A stretch of 21,867 nt of DNA, taken from NCBI GenBank assembly GCA_949840605.1, contig CATKXN010000037.1:1-21867 (forward strand). The letters run 5' to 3'. Shown piece after piece: positions 15,236 through 21,867 of this stretch. The notes beneath the pieces were generated by a model. The model worked only from the letters and a program-made list of their open reading frames with translations, searched no databases and was not told where the DNA came from. The number at the start of each line of letters is the position of its first letter. The first letter of the stretch is position 1. The position numbers and the translations under genes were made by a program. The DNA comes from an uncultured Alistipes sp. GTDB lineage: Bacteria > Bacteroidota > Bacteroidia > Bacteroidales > Rikenellaceae.

Positions 15236-15261
15236 AAGCCCCGCTCTAGAGCGGGGCTTTT
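15236..15261 (+). terminator. Strong intrinsic terminator after the XRE pair
   Basis: AAGCCCCGCTC and GAGCGGGGCTT form a perfect 11-bp stem with a 2-nt loop, followed by TTTT, 5 nt after the second XRE stop codon. Confidence 0.9.
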
Positions 15262-15275
15262 AAATAATGTTCGAA

Positions 15276-15356
15276 GCGGAAATAAGGTACTGACATGCTA
15301 AAACTGCCGTAGCCCCTAAAACCGCTTCTTAAGCGGGCTACCTCTTAGGTGGGCGG
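15276..15356 (-). repeat. Hairpin module copy with leader box
   Basis: GCGGAAATAAGG plus CTGACATGC, then CTGCCGTAGCCCCTAAAA, stem CCGCTT, loop CTT, AAGCGG, and a second shorter hairpin ACCTCTTAGGT. The same order of parts occurs at 5393-5460 and, inverted, at 14126-14187. Confidence 0.7.
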
Positions 15357-15359
15357 GGC

Positions 15360-15461
15360 GTCATTCCGAGCGAACGGAAGTGAGCGTGGGAATCCGGTGG
15401 ATACGTTGTAAGGTCACAACTCCCGATCGGATTGCCGCGTCGCTGCGCTCCTCGCAATGAC
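15360..15461. repeat. Bipartite palindromic element, full inverted copy (102 bp)
   Basis: Reverse complement of the element at 14278-14379: same 102-bp length, ends identical over 36 and 35 bases, centre diverged. With that copy it encloses the XRE pair, the operator region and both terminators. Confidence 0.85.
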
Positions 15462-15509
15462 GAGAAAGGCGCAGATGAGAATGGAAAGCGTTCCGAAGCA
15501 ACCATCGCC

Positions 15510-15534
15510 CATAAATCTCACCTCTTAGGTGGGC
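15510..15534 (-). repeat. Hairpin module copy at the end of the acyl-CoA ligase gene
   Basis: CTCACCT, CTT, AGGTGGG (15517-15533) pairs over 7 bp with one G-U. It ends 7 nt past the ligase stop codon, and in the gene's orientation is followed by ATTTATGGGCGATGG, so it is the likely terminator. 15462-15509 matches, inverted, the sequence before the element at 14278 (GGTTGCTTCGG, CTGCGC). Confidence 0.7.
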
Positions 15535-15540
15535 GGCATC

Positions 15541-17190
15541 TTACGCCGGGGTTTTGCCATCTTTCTTATCCTTGTTGTAGAGGAATCGCTTGATCTTCTG
15601 CGTGGGGGTCTTGATGAAATCGTCCTTCTCCTCGACCACCTCCGAGATGCGCGAAAAACGGTTGACCTTGGCGTTCACGAAATCCATGATCTCCTTTTTC
15701 AACTGCTCGGTCTTGGCCTCCCAGGCCTCTTTCTTGCCTTCCCACTCCTCGCGCCAGTCGTCGATCATCGACTCGATCTCTTCGCGGTTGAAGTGCACGA
15801 GGGCTATCAGCCGCCCCTCCTGCTCCGTGACGATCGAATCGGCGATGCAGACATGCGAATTGAGCACCGACTCGATATCCTCGGGATAGATGTTCTCGCC
15901 CCCGGGACCTACGATCATGTTCTTCAGCCGGCCTTTGATGTAGAGCCATCCGTCCTTGTCGAACTCCCCGAGGTCGCCCGTGCGGAACCATCCGTCGGCC
16001 GTGAAGACCTCCTTCGTGGCCTCGGGATTCTTGTAGTAGCCCACCATCGCGCTCGGCGAAAGGGCCACGATCTCGCCCTGCCGGGTCTCGGGATTGATAT
16101 TTTCCAACCGCAGCTGCACGCCCGGGGCCTGGGGGCCCGTGGAGCCGAGGCGCACCATCGAGGGCGCAGCCCCGGCCAGCAGGGGCGCCGTCTCGGTCAG
16201 TCCGTAACCGATGGCGTATGGAACTTTGGCTTCGAGCAGGAAGCGCTCGGCTCCGCCGTCGAGCTTCGCTCCGCCGATCCCGAGGAACCGCAGACGGCCT
16301 CCGAAAAGTTTCATGAGCTTCTTGCCCGCCATGCGGTTGAGATAGCGGCGCATGAACCCGACCCGGTAGAGCATGCGCCAGAAGCGCGTGGAGTTGAATT
16401 TGGCGAGCACCTGGTGCCTGTAAATCTTCTCGATGACCAGCGGGACGATCAGCATGACCGAAGGACGGACGGCCCGCAGGGCGGGCATCAGCGCCGAAGC
16501 CGTGGGCGGACGGTCGAGGTAGACGATCCGGGCGCCCATCGAGAAGGGATAGATCATGCCGATCGAGCATTCGTAGGTGTGCGACAGGGGCAGTACCGAA
16601 AGGAACGTGTCGCCGCCGTCGACCGGGAAGATCGACGACGAGATGGTGACCTGCGCGCACAACGCCGCATGAGTCAGCATCACGCCCTTGGGCTTCGAGG
16701 TCGTGCCCGAGGTGTAGATGATCACGGCGATGTCGTCGGGCTTGGGAACGCCCGTCGAACCCTCTCCGCGGACGCGCTGCGCAATGACGCCGAGATTCTT
16801 GGTGCGGACCACGACGTTGAGCCGTTCGATGGTGTCGCGGGAGAGCTTGGTGAAAAGTTTGTCGGAAACCAGCAGCGCCTTGGCCCCGGAGTGTTCGATG
16901 ATCATGTCGAGCTCCTCGCCCGAGAAGTCGGGCAGAATGGGCACGGCGATCATGCCGGCCGACGTCACGGCGAAGTAGCAGACGCCCCAGTTGGGCATGT
17001 TGCTGCTCAGCAGGGCCACCTTGTCCCCGGCCCGGAGTCCCGCGCCGGTCAGGATCTCCTGTACCTTGGATATACGAACACCCGCTTCGGCGTAAGTCAC
17101 GTCCTCGCCCTCGAACATCGAAAAGGCGATTTTCGACGCGAACTTCTCCACGCTGTTGCGGGCCAGTTCGTACAATGTATTGATCGTCAT
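15541..17190 (-). CDS. Long-chain acyl-CoA synthetase / AMP-dependent ligase
   Basis: A 549-residue adenylate-forming enzyme that activates fatty acids via an acyl-AMP intermediate. Motifs: the phosphate-binding loop YTSGTTSKPKG (159-169), GYGLTETAP (328-336), the hinge and ribose site WFRTGDLGEF (401-410) with GRLKNMIVGPGGENIYPEDIE in adjoining parts, and the catalytic lysine Lys532 in TPTQKIKR. A charged, probably coiled-coil insert lies at about 475-510 (EEWEGKKEAWEAK), which some bacterial long-chain ligases have. No membrane helix is evident, so it is probably cytosolic or peripheral. The frame runs up to 17226, but the ATG at 17190 (MTINTLYELARNS) is the natural start. It is divergent from queG and ends at the hairpin module. 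Confidence 0.93.
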   Translation of the reverse strand: MTINTLYELARNSVEKFASKIAFSMFEGEDVTYAEAGVRISKVQEILTGAGLRAGDKVALLSSNMPNWGVCYFAVTSAGMIAVPILPDFSGEELDMIIEHSGAKALLVSDKLFTKLSRDTIERLNVVVRTKNLGVIAQRVRGEGSTGVPKPDDIAVIIYTSGTTSKPKGVMLTHAALCAQVTISSSIFPVDGGDTFLSVLPLSHTYECSIGMIYPFSMGARIVYLDRPPTASALMPALRAVRPSVMLIVPLVIEKIYRHQVLAKFNSTRFWRMLYRVGFMRRYLNRMAGKKLMKLFGGRLRFLGIGGAKLDGGAERFLLEAKVPYAIGYGLTETAPLLAGAAPSMVRLGSTGPQAPGVQLRLENINPETRQGEIVALSPSAMVGYYKNPEATKEVFTADGWFRTGDLGEFDKDGWLYIKGRLKNMIVGPGGENIYPEDIESVLNSHVCIADSIVTEQEGRLIALVHFNREEIESMIDDWREEWEGKKEAWEAKTEQLKKEIMDFVNAKVNRFSRISEVVEEKDDFIKTPTQKIKRFLYNKDKKDGKTPA

Positions 17191-17266
17191 AGTACGTTCA
17201 AGTTTATGTGCGTTCAGATAACGCAAAAGTCCGGGACGAAATTACTAATTTCCGGTGAAAAAACAT

Positions 17267-17274
17267 TACTTTTG
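17267..17274 (+). promoter_or_regulatory. -7 box for queG
   Basis: TACTTTTG is an exact match to TAnnTTTG, 15 nt before the queG ATG. The -33 element is not obvious. On the other strand, for the acyl-CoA ligase, only weaker matches are seen in the same gap. Confidence 0.5.
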
Positions 17275-17289
17275 AGTCAAAATAACAGT

Positions 17290-18195
17290 ATGCTCGACCA
17301 TCTGAACATCAAAAAACTTGCCGCCGATGCGGGTTTCGACCTCTGCGGCATCGCCCCGTGCCGCCGTCTGGCCGAGGGCGAGGCGCGGTTCCGGGCATGG
17401 CTGGCGCGCGGCGGGCAGTCGTCGCTGGCTTACATGGAGCGCAACGCCGAAAAGCGTTTCGACCCCCGGCTGCTGGTCGAGGGGGCCCGCACGGCGGTGG
17501 TCTGCGCCGTCTCCTACAAGAACGCCGCCGGCGAGGGCTATCCGGCCGGGCACCGCACCAAAGTCGCCTCCTACGCCTGCACGGCGGACTACCACACGAC
17601 CATCCGGGGCATGCTCGCACAGCTGTTCGACGCCCTGCGCGCTTTGCATCCCGGTCTCGGTGGCCGGGCGTTCGTCGACACGGCTCCCCTGGCCGAGAAA
17701 CAGCTGGCCGCGGAGGCCGGGCTGGGCTGGATCGGACGCCAGTCGCTGCTCGTGACGCCGCAGTTCGGCACCTACGTCCTGCTGGGCGAACTGATCCTCA
17801 CCGACGAGGCCGACGCCTACGACGCACCGCTCGGAGAGGACCGCTGCGGCACGTGCCGCCGGTGCGTCGAGGCCTGTCCCACGGGGGCCGTCGCCCCGGA
17901 CCGGACGCTCGACACCGCGCGCTGCATCTCGTGCCGCACCATCGAGAAGGTCCCGGAGGGCGACGCCGACCTCGACGGCTGGATCTTCGGGTGCGATGCG
18001 TGCCAGAGCTGCTGTCCCTGGAACCTCCGGGCGCCCCGGCACCGCAACGCGGCCTTCGACCCCGTGTTCGACCCGCTGGCAATGGACGCCGCGGCATGGC
18101 TCGGGATGGACGACGCCGCATTCGAAGCCCTTTGCGGCCGCACGCCCCTGACCCGCAGCGGACTGGCCCGCATCCGGCGCAACGTCAGGGAGTAG
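17290..18195 (+). CDS. queG: Epoxyqueuosine reductase QueG (short form)
   Basis: A 301-residue cobalamin-dependent iron-sulfur enzyme for the last step of queuosine synthesis in tRNA (anticodon position 34). The proposed catalytic Asp130 is in FVDTAPLAEKQLA, followed by AGLGWIGRQSLLV. Two [4Fe-4S] sites are visible: Cys186/189/192/196 (CGTCRRCVEACP) and Cys212 with Cys235/238/242 (CDACQSCCPW). E. coli QueG is near 380 residues with a C-terminal HEAT-like region; that tail is absent here, as in the short forms. The frame is open far upstream, but ATG 17290 is the family start and follows a -7 box. The 3' end overlaps the convergent lipoprotein gene by 11 bp. With cysS, prfB and tadA it adds to the translation theme. 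Confidence 0.95.
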   Translation: MLDHLNIKKLAADAGFDLCGIAPCRRLAEGEARFRAWLARGGQSSLAYMERNAEKRFDPRLLVEGARTAVVCAVSYKNAAGEGYPAGHRTKVASYACTADYHTTIRGMLAQLFDALRALHPGLGGRAFVDTAPLAEKQLAAEAGLGWIGRQSLLVTPQFGTYVLLGELILTDEADAYDAPLGEDRCGTCRRCVEACPTGAVAPDRTLDTARCISCRTIEKVPEGDADLDGWIFGCDACQSCCPWNLRAPRHRNAAFDPVFDPLAMDAAAWLGMDDAAFEALCGRTPLTRSGLARIRRNVRE

Positions 18196-20338
18196 CGAGA
18201 TCGCGCATGCAGCGCACCGGAAGTCCGAATCCCCGGGGGTCGGAAAGGCGCTGGTAGAGGGTCGTCGCCGTAAGCCCGAAAACCCAGGCGCCGAACGTGT
18301 CGGCTGGCGCCGGAGAGCTCGACCAATAGTAGCCCGACGGCGAGAACATGAAAAGTCCGTATTCGTCGTACCGATACCCTACGCCGGGATAGAACGTCGG
18401 TTCGGCCCCTCCATAGAGCAGATTCCATCCCTGCACGAAGGTTCCCGTCGTGCGGGTCTCTCCGCTGGCGACAGTCGCCGTGGCACCGGTCCGGGTGAAG
18501 GCCGTGAAGACGTAGGGATGCGGCATGACCCATCCCGGCGGACAGGGGTCGAACAAGGTCTTGACGGTCTTCTGTCCGACCTCGTACCCGGTGGGATTGC
18601 CCCACAGCTCGTCGTTGCGGAACGCGGGGCCATTGCCCTTGCCGCCGCCCCAGTACCAGTCGTAGGACGAGCCGCCGGTCGTGGCGATGAAGGTCGCAGG
18701 ATGCGCCGTGGCATACCACGTGTTGCCCGTATATCCGGCATAGCTCCCGGGCGATCCTGAGGTCTGCACGACGGTCTGCTCCGAGAGATAGGCATGAGGC
18801 GCGTCCTGCGCGTCGAAGATCACCTTTCCCCACGGGAAGGGGTCCTTGCGGCCCCACTGGTAGAGCGGTGCGCGGAACGAGCGGGCGTAGGGCCCGTCCT
18901 CCTTGAAGACCGCCCCCAGGTTGCGGTCCATCATCCGCACCGATCCCGGGCCGTATACGTTTTCATAATCCGACGACAGGACGTAAGTCTCGGCCAGGGC
19001 GGTCAGCGCGGCGTTGTCCGTGTCCGTGATCCAGATATGCCAGCTCCACAGCGCCTCGTCGGACGATGCGTCGGCATAGAGTCCGATGACGGCGTTGCCG
19101 CCCAGCTCCGTGGGGCGCGTCGTGAGCGTGAAATGGATTTTCCCGCCCTCGGCGCGCACGCTCGCCGGTTCGATCAGACGGGGATTACTCTGCCACAGCA
19201 GGCGGGCCGACGCGCCCGACAGCTCCGCCGAGAGCGTGCGCCCCTCGTAACGCTCGACAGCCGCAGCGAGCGCCTGCGAAACGTAGCCGTTGCCGGCGAC
19301 CGTGGCGTCGAACGAATATTCCTGCCCGGGCGACGAGACCACATAGCAGTTGGCCCGGGGGCCGTCTTCCGTAAGGTCTGCGACCGGCTGCGGAGCCGTT
19401 CCCGACGCAACCTCCTGCGTGATGACCTTCATCTGCGCCGCGGCGATCGCCAGCCCCGGGCGGGTGAAGGTCGCCGTGTAGCCGTCGTCGGTCCGCAGCG
19501 CGACGTAGACCTTCCCGCCGCCGCGCGAATAATCGGCCGGGTTGATCGTCAGCCATGCCTTCACCGCATCGCTCCCCAGCACCGGGGGCTCGGTGAACCC
19601 GAGCGAGCAGTAACCGATCTGCGCCGAACCGCCCGCATACGTTGCCGTCCGGTTGTCCGACGCAGCGGTCAGATCGAAAGTGAACGCCCCGGCCATGTTG
19701 GACATCTCGACGAGGTTGCCCGACGAATCGACCGTCGCGGCATCCGTGCAGTAGAGCGTCACTTCGGAGAGGCGTTTCCCGGCCATCACCCCCGAAGCCG
19801 TGAGATCGACCTCCACGACCGCAAAGGCGTGGCGGAACGTCAGCGGCGCGAAGTCGCCCGCGGGGCTCGAAACGGCCCCGGCGACGAGAAAATCCGTCTC
19901 GCCCAGGTGCGACGAATCCCCCGCCGCAGCCTGCGTCTGCCGCGCGGCGAGGGTGAACGCAATGTCCGCAGCGTCGTCCGACGCCTGTTCCGAATAGGGG
20001 TAATAGGCGTAAAGCGTGTAGTCCGAAGCCCCTTCCGCAAGGGTGATGTCGCCCGCAAAGGTCCCCTCGGAGGCCGCCTGCTCCCCCTCGAAAGCCAGCG
20101 GGGCATTGACCGTGGTGAACGTGTCGCCACTGCGGACATACACGCCGATCCGGTCGCCGGGGCTCCACAGCACGTCATAGCCGTCCGGAGCCAGTTCGGT
20201 GCGGGTCGCGGGAACGGCTGCCGCGATCCGGATGCTGCGCGTAAGGGTCTTGGGCGGAACGGGGTCTCCGGTACGGTCGGCGGTGCAGGCGCACAGCAGC
20301 CCGCACGCGGCCGCAGCCGCAACCGCCAACCTATTCAT
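18185..20338 (-). CDS. Fimbrillin-like lipoprotein with C-terminal FISUMP domain
   Basis: A 717-residue surface-type lipoprotein. The start at 20338 gives MNRLAVAAAAACGLLCAC with a plausible lipobox LCAC (lipidated Cys18). The longer upstream frame is non-coding apart from the 41-codon gene in another frame. The N-terminal part (about 40-330) has fimbrillin-family features: TRTELAPDGYDVLWSPGDRI, an Ala/Thr-rich beta-sandwich pattern and YTLYAYYPYS. The C-terminal part, about 465-717, is a Fibrobacter succinogenes major-paralogous-type domain, with VRMMDRNLGA, YQWGRKDPFPWG, DPCPPGWVMP, YYWSSSP and LPVRCMRD. It is expected on the outer-membrane surface, perhaps as an adhesin or fimbrial tip/anchor protein; its ligand is unknown. 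It overlaps the upstream small gene by 8 nt and the end of queG by 11 nt. Confidence 0.85.
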   Translation of the reverse strand: MNRLAVAAAAACGLLCACTADRTGDPVPPKTLTRSIRIAAAVPATRTELAPDGYDVLWSPGDRIGVYVRSGDTFTTVNAPLAFEGEQAASEGTFAGDITLAEGASDYTLYAYYPYSEQASDDAADIAFTLAARQTQAAAGDSSHLGETDFLVAGAVSSPAGDFAPLTFRHAFAVVEVDLTASGVMAGKRLSEVTLYCTDAATVDSSGNLVEMSNMAGAFTFDLTAASDNRTATYAGGSAQIGYCSLGFTEPPVLGSDAVKAWLTINPADYSRGGGKVYVALRTDDGYTATFTRPGLAIAAAQMKVITQEVASGTAPQPVADLTEDGPRANCYVVSSPGQEYSFDATVAGNGYVSQALAAAVERYEGRTLSAELSGASARLLWQSNPRLIEPASVRAEGGKIHFTLTTRPTELGGNAVIGLYADASSDEALWSWHIWITDTDNAALTALAETYVLSSDYENVYGPGSVRMMDRNLGAVFKEDGPYARSFRAPLYQWGRKDPFPWGKVIFDAQDAPHAYLSEQTVVQTSGSPGSYAGYTGNTWYATAHPATFIATTGGSSYDWYWGGGKGNGPAFRNDELWGNPTGYEVGQKTVKTLFDPCPPGWVMPHPYVFTAFTRTGATATVASGETRTTGTFVQGWNLLYGGAEPTFYPGVGYRYDEYGLFMFSPSGYYWSSSPAPADTFGAWVFGLTATTLYQRLSDPRGFGLPVRCMRDLATP

Positions 20339-20456
20339 TCCACTCCTCCCGGTCGAAACTTTCGACCACGCCGGTCTCCGTCGAGCCGGCGAATCCGCGT
20401 TCCATGCGAATCTCCGCCACCTCGACCTCCGGCCGCAAATAAGTCTCCTTTTCCAT
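20331..20456 (-). CDS. 41-residue small protein translationally coupled to the lipoprotein
   Basis: An ATG at 20456 opens a 41-codon frame ending TAG at 20331-20333. The protein begins MEKETYLRPEVEVAEIRMER, continues with a Gly/Ser/Thr patch (GFAGSTETG) and ends acidic (REEWNE). Its stop overlaps the lipoprotein start in the string ATGAATAG, a classic coupling overlap. It has no signal peptide or membrane segment. Short proteins starting K-x-Y-x-R/x-P-E/K-hydrophobic and ending in a Gly/acidic tail occur before surface lipoproteins in Bacteroidales, as I recall; their function is not known. No obvious -7 box is seen upstream. The coding case rests on the overlap, codon content and family resemblance, so it is likely but not certain. 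Confidence 0.65.
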   Translation of the reverse strand: MEKETYLRPEVEVAEIRMERGFAGSTETGVVESFDREEWNE

Positions 20457-20526
20457 CGTTGCAAATCGTTAAACGCCGGAAAAGAAAGCACATACCATGC
20501 CGAACCCGCCCGCAGGAACCGGCACG

Positions 20527-20557
20527 AAAAAGCGGGTCCCGGAAATCCGGAACCCGC
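20527..20557 (-). terminator. Intrinsic terminator of the TPR gene
   Basis: GCGGGTCCCGG (20532-20542) pairs with CCGGAACCCGC (20547-20557) with one mismatch around AAAT. On the minus strand the stem is followed by five T (20527-20531). It starts 23 nt after the TPR stop and separates that gene from the small-protein/lipoprotein operon. Confidence 0.8.
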
Positions 20558-20580
20558 CGTATGACTCGTTCGCCCGCGAA

Positions 20581-21540
20581 CTACTTCGTCAGCTCGGCCA
20601 GCGCGGTCTTGGCGCTCTCGGCAGCGGGACCTGCGGTCACCTTCTGGAAAGCGGCGATGGCCTGCGGCTTCATCTCCTTGGCGTTGTAGGCGGCGCCCAG
20701 CAGGTAGTACATCAGGCTCTTGTCCTCGGGATCGGTCTGAGCGTCGGCGGCAGTCTGGGCCAGTTCGATCACCTTGGCGTAATCCTTCTTGTTGGCATAA
20801 GCCTGCAGGCGGACCTTCTCGGCCAGCGCGCTCGCCGGGTTCTTGGCCAGCATGGCGTCGGCAGCGGCGATGATGCCGTCGAAATTGTTGGCCTCCTGCA
20901 GTTTGGCCACCATATTATTGGTGTAGAGCGTGATCATCTCCTTGGCCTTGGCGGCAGCCTCGGCATATTTGGGGTGCGTCTTGGCGGCGATCGCCTCATA
21001 GACGTCCATACCCTTCTCGTACTGAGCCATGTCGCCCGTGTTCATGAACATCTCGCAGTAGCTCATCGCCAGGTTCAGCGCCATGTCCGTGTTGTCGGGA
21101 TCGGCGGCATAACCCTTCTCGAAAATGCCGGCGGCCGTCACATAATCCTTGTTGTTGAATGCGTCGCCGCCCTGGATCTGGTACATTTTAGCGACCCAGC
21201 CGTTGGCCTTGGCCTTCTGGTTCATGTCGCCGTAGAGTTCGGCCAGTTCGGCGGACTTGGTGAAATTCTTCAGCGCCTCGTCGTAATTCTTGGCCTTCAG
21301 CGCCCCGCCTCCCAGATAAAAGTAGCAGTTGGGCAGCGTCTTCTTGGCCGTAGCCACCAGCGACGCGGCATCCTCGTTGTCCACGCCCTGATCGATCACC
21401 TGCTCGAACTTCGCGGCGGCGCCGGCGTAATTCTTGGCGCCGTATGCGGCCGCAGCCTCGTTATAAATTGCCGTGAGATCCTGCGCCGAGAGCGATACCG
21501 CCGCCAACAGCGCGATTGCCGAAACAAATAACTTTTTCAT
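20581..21540 (-). CDS. Exported tetratricopeptide-repeat protein
   Basis: A 319-residue protein with a clear signal peptide (MKKLFVSAIALLAAVSLSAQ, cleavage after SA or at AQ) and several TPR-like helix pairs, for example AAAAYGAKNYAGAAAKFEQV (33-52), GGALKAKNYDEALKNFTKSA, GDAFNNKDYVTAAGIFEKGY and GAAYNAKEMKPQAIAAFQKV near the end. No enzymatic domain is seen. It is expected in the periplasm as a protein-interaction scaffold, perhaps for envelope complexes. It has its own promoter (21605-21637) and its own terminator (20527-20557), so it is a single-gene transcript. Codon use is strongly biased (many AAG, GCC), which suggests high expression. I cannot give a gene name. Confidence 0.9.
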   Translation of the reverse strand: MKKLFVSAIALLAAVSLSAQDLTAIYNEAAAAYGAKNYAGAAAKFEQVIDQGVDNEDAASLVATAKKTLPNCYFYLGGGALKAKNYDEALKNFTKSAELAELYGDMNQKAKANGWVAKMYQIQGGDAFNNKDYVTAAGIFEKGYAADPDNTDMALNLAMSYCEMFMNTGDMAQYEKGMDVYEAIAAKTHPKYAEAAAKAKEMITLYTNNMVAKLQEANNFDGIIAAADAMLAKNPASALAEKVRLQAYANKKDYAKVIELAQTAADAQTDPEDKSLMYYLLGAAYNAKEMKPQAIAAFQKVTAGPAAESAKTALAELTK

Positions 21541-21604
21541 TGCCTTACTATTCGATTTTTAAGTTTTTCAGTCCATGCCCTCCGCTGCCGGAGTGCGCCG
21601 GTTG

Positions 21605-21637
21605 CAAAAGTATAAAAAAAATTCCTTTTCCACCAAA
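21605..21637 (-). promoter_or_regulatory. Promoter of the TPR gene (Bacteroidetes -33/-7)
   Basis: On the minus strand TTTG (21634-21637) and TACTTTTG (21605-21612) match both consensus boxes exactly, with a 21-nt A/T-rich spacer containing eight T in a row. Transcription should start near 21598, giving a leader of about 58 nt. Confidence 0.7.
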
Positions 21638-21638
21638 T

Positions 21639-21867
21639 CTATCCGCGCAAACCCGCGAAAAAATCGTTCATCAGCGTTTCGCACTCCTCGCGGAGCACCC
21701 CCCGCGTCACGGTGGTTTTGGGATGGAACACCCCTTCGGAGTAGCGTCGGTAGCCTTTCTTGGGATCGTCGGCGCCCCACACCACGCGGCCCACCTGGGC
21801 CCATCCCGCGGCTCCGGCGCACATGATGCACGGCTCGACCGTCACGTACAGCGTACACTCCTGCAGG
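21639..21867 (-). CDS. tadA: tRNA-adenosine deaminase-like (TadA family) protein, C-terminal part
   Basis: This is the last 75 or so residues of a cytidine/deoxycytidylate deaminase-fold protein; the start lies beyond the window. The zinc-binding half-motif TVEPCIMCAGA is present (both Cys ligands), followed by VVWGADDPKKGY, the stretch RYSEGVFHPKTTVTRGVL and the ending REECETLMNDFFAGLRG. The PCxMCAGA sequence and the EEC...FF tail are typical of TadA, which converts A34 to inosine in tRNA-Arg. The His-Ala-Glu half of the active site is not in the window, so a related guanine or nucleoside deaminase cannot be excluded. Its stop is 2 nt before the TPR promoter. Confidence 0.85.
   Translation of the reverse strand, partial: LQECTLYVTVEPCIMCAGAAGWAQVGRVVWGADDPKKGYRRYSEGVFHPKTTVTRGVLREECETLMNDFFAGLRG

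Overview
The window looks like a chromosomal segment of a GC-rich member of the Bacteroidales, most likely Alistipes or a close Rikenellaceae relative. This rests on several signs. There is a fimbrillin-like lipoprotein with a C-terminal Fibrobacter-type (FISUMP) domain, a DUF2723 membrane protein, a NamZ/DUF1343 muramidase and a short-form QueG. Bacteroidetes-type -7 boxes (TAnnTTTG) lie upstream of several genes. The species call is inference; no rRNA or other marker is present.

Layout. (1) 1-733: a hairpin terminator, then a 660-bp segment bounded by an exact 36-bp inverted repeat that carries a small GIY-YIG nuclease gene and more repeats. (2) 734-5183, minus strand: a tight operon reading MATE exporter, cytidylate-kinase-like protein, prfB, NamZ muramidase, with gaps of 4-8 nt. 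(3) 5184-5676: a gene-free stretch with two palindromes and four tandem 72-bp units, each holding a hairpin. (4) 5677-7893, minus strand: a VanX-type D,D-dipeptidase upstream of cysS. (5) 7984-14125, plus strand: a RhlE-type DEAD-box helicase, a 235-bp intergenic region with a promoter and hairpins, a DUF2723 protein of 1068 aa, and asnA. (6) 14126-15540: repeat-rich DNA around a tandem pair of very small XRE regulators. (7) 15541-17190, minus strand: a long-chain acyl-CoA ligase, divergent from queG (17290-18195). (8) 18185-20456, minus strand: a 41-codon gene overlapping the start of the fimbrillin/FISUMP lipoprotein. (9) 20581-21540, minus strand: a secreted TPR protein. (10) 21639-21867: the C-terminal part of a TadA-like deaminase that runs off the window.

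Most genes are housekeeping: translation (prfB, cysS, queG, tadA), asparagine synthesis, RNA remodelling, lipid activation and cell-wall turnover. The unusual content is in the intergenic DNA. Two repeat families recur. One is a roughly 102-bp bipartite element with GTCATTSCGAG ends. The other is a hairpin module (CTAAA, then a 7-bp stem with a 3-nt loop) whose stem sequence changes between copies while pairing is kept. The module lies within 10 nt after the stop codons of cysS, asnA and the acyl-CoA ligase. In transcript orientation it looks like a portable intrinsic terminator. The 102-bp element brackets both small accessory loci (GIY-YIG and the XRE pair) as inverted copies. All statements about mobility or function of these repeats are inference from layout alone.
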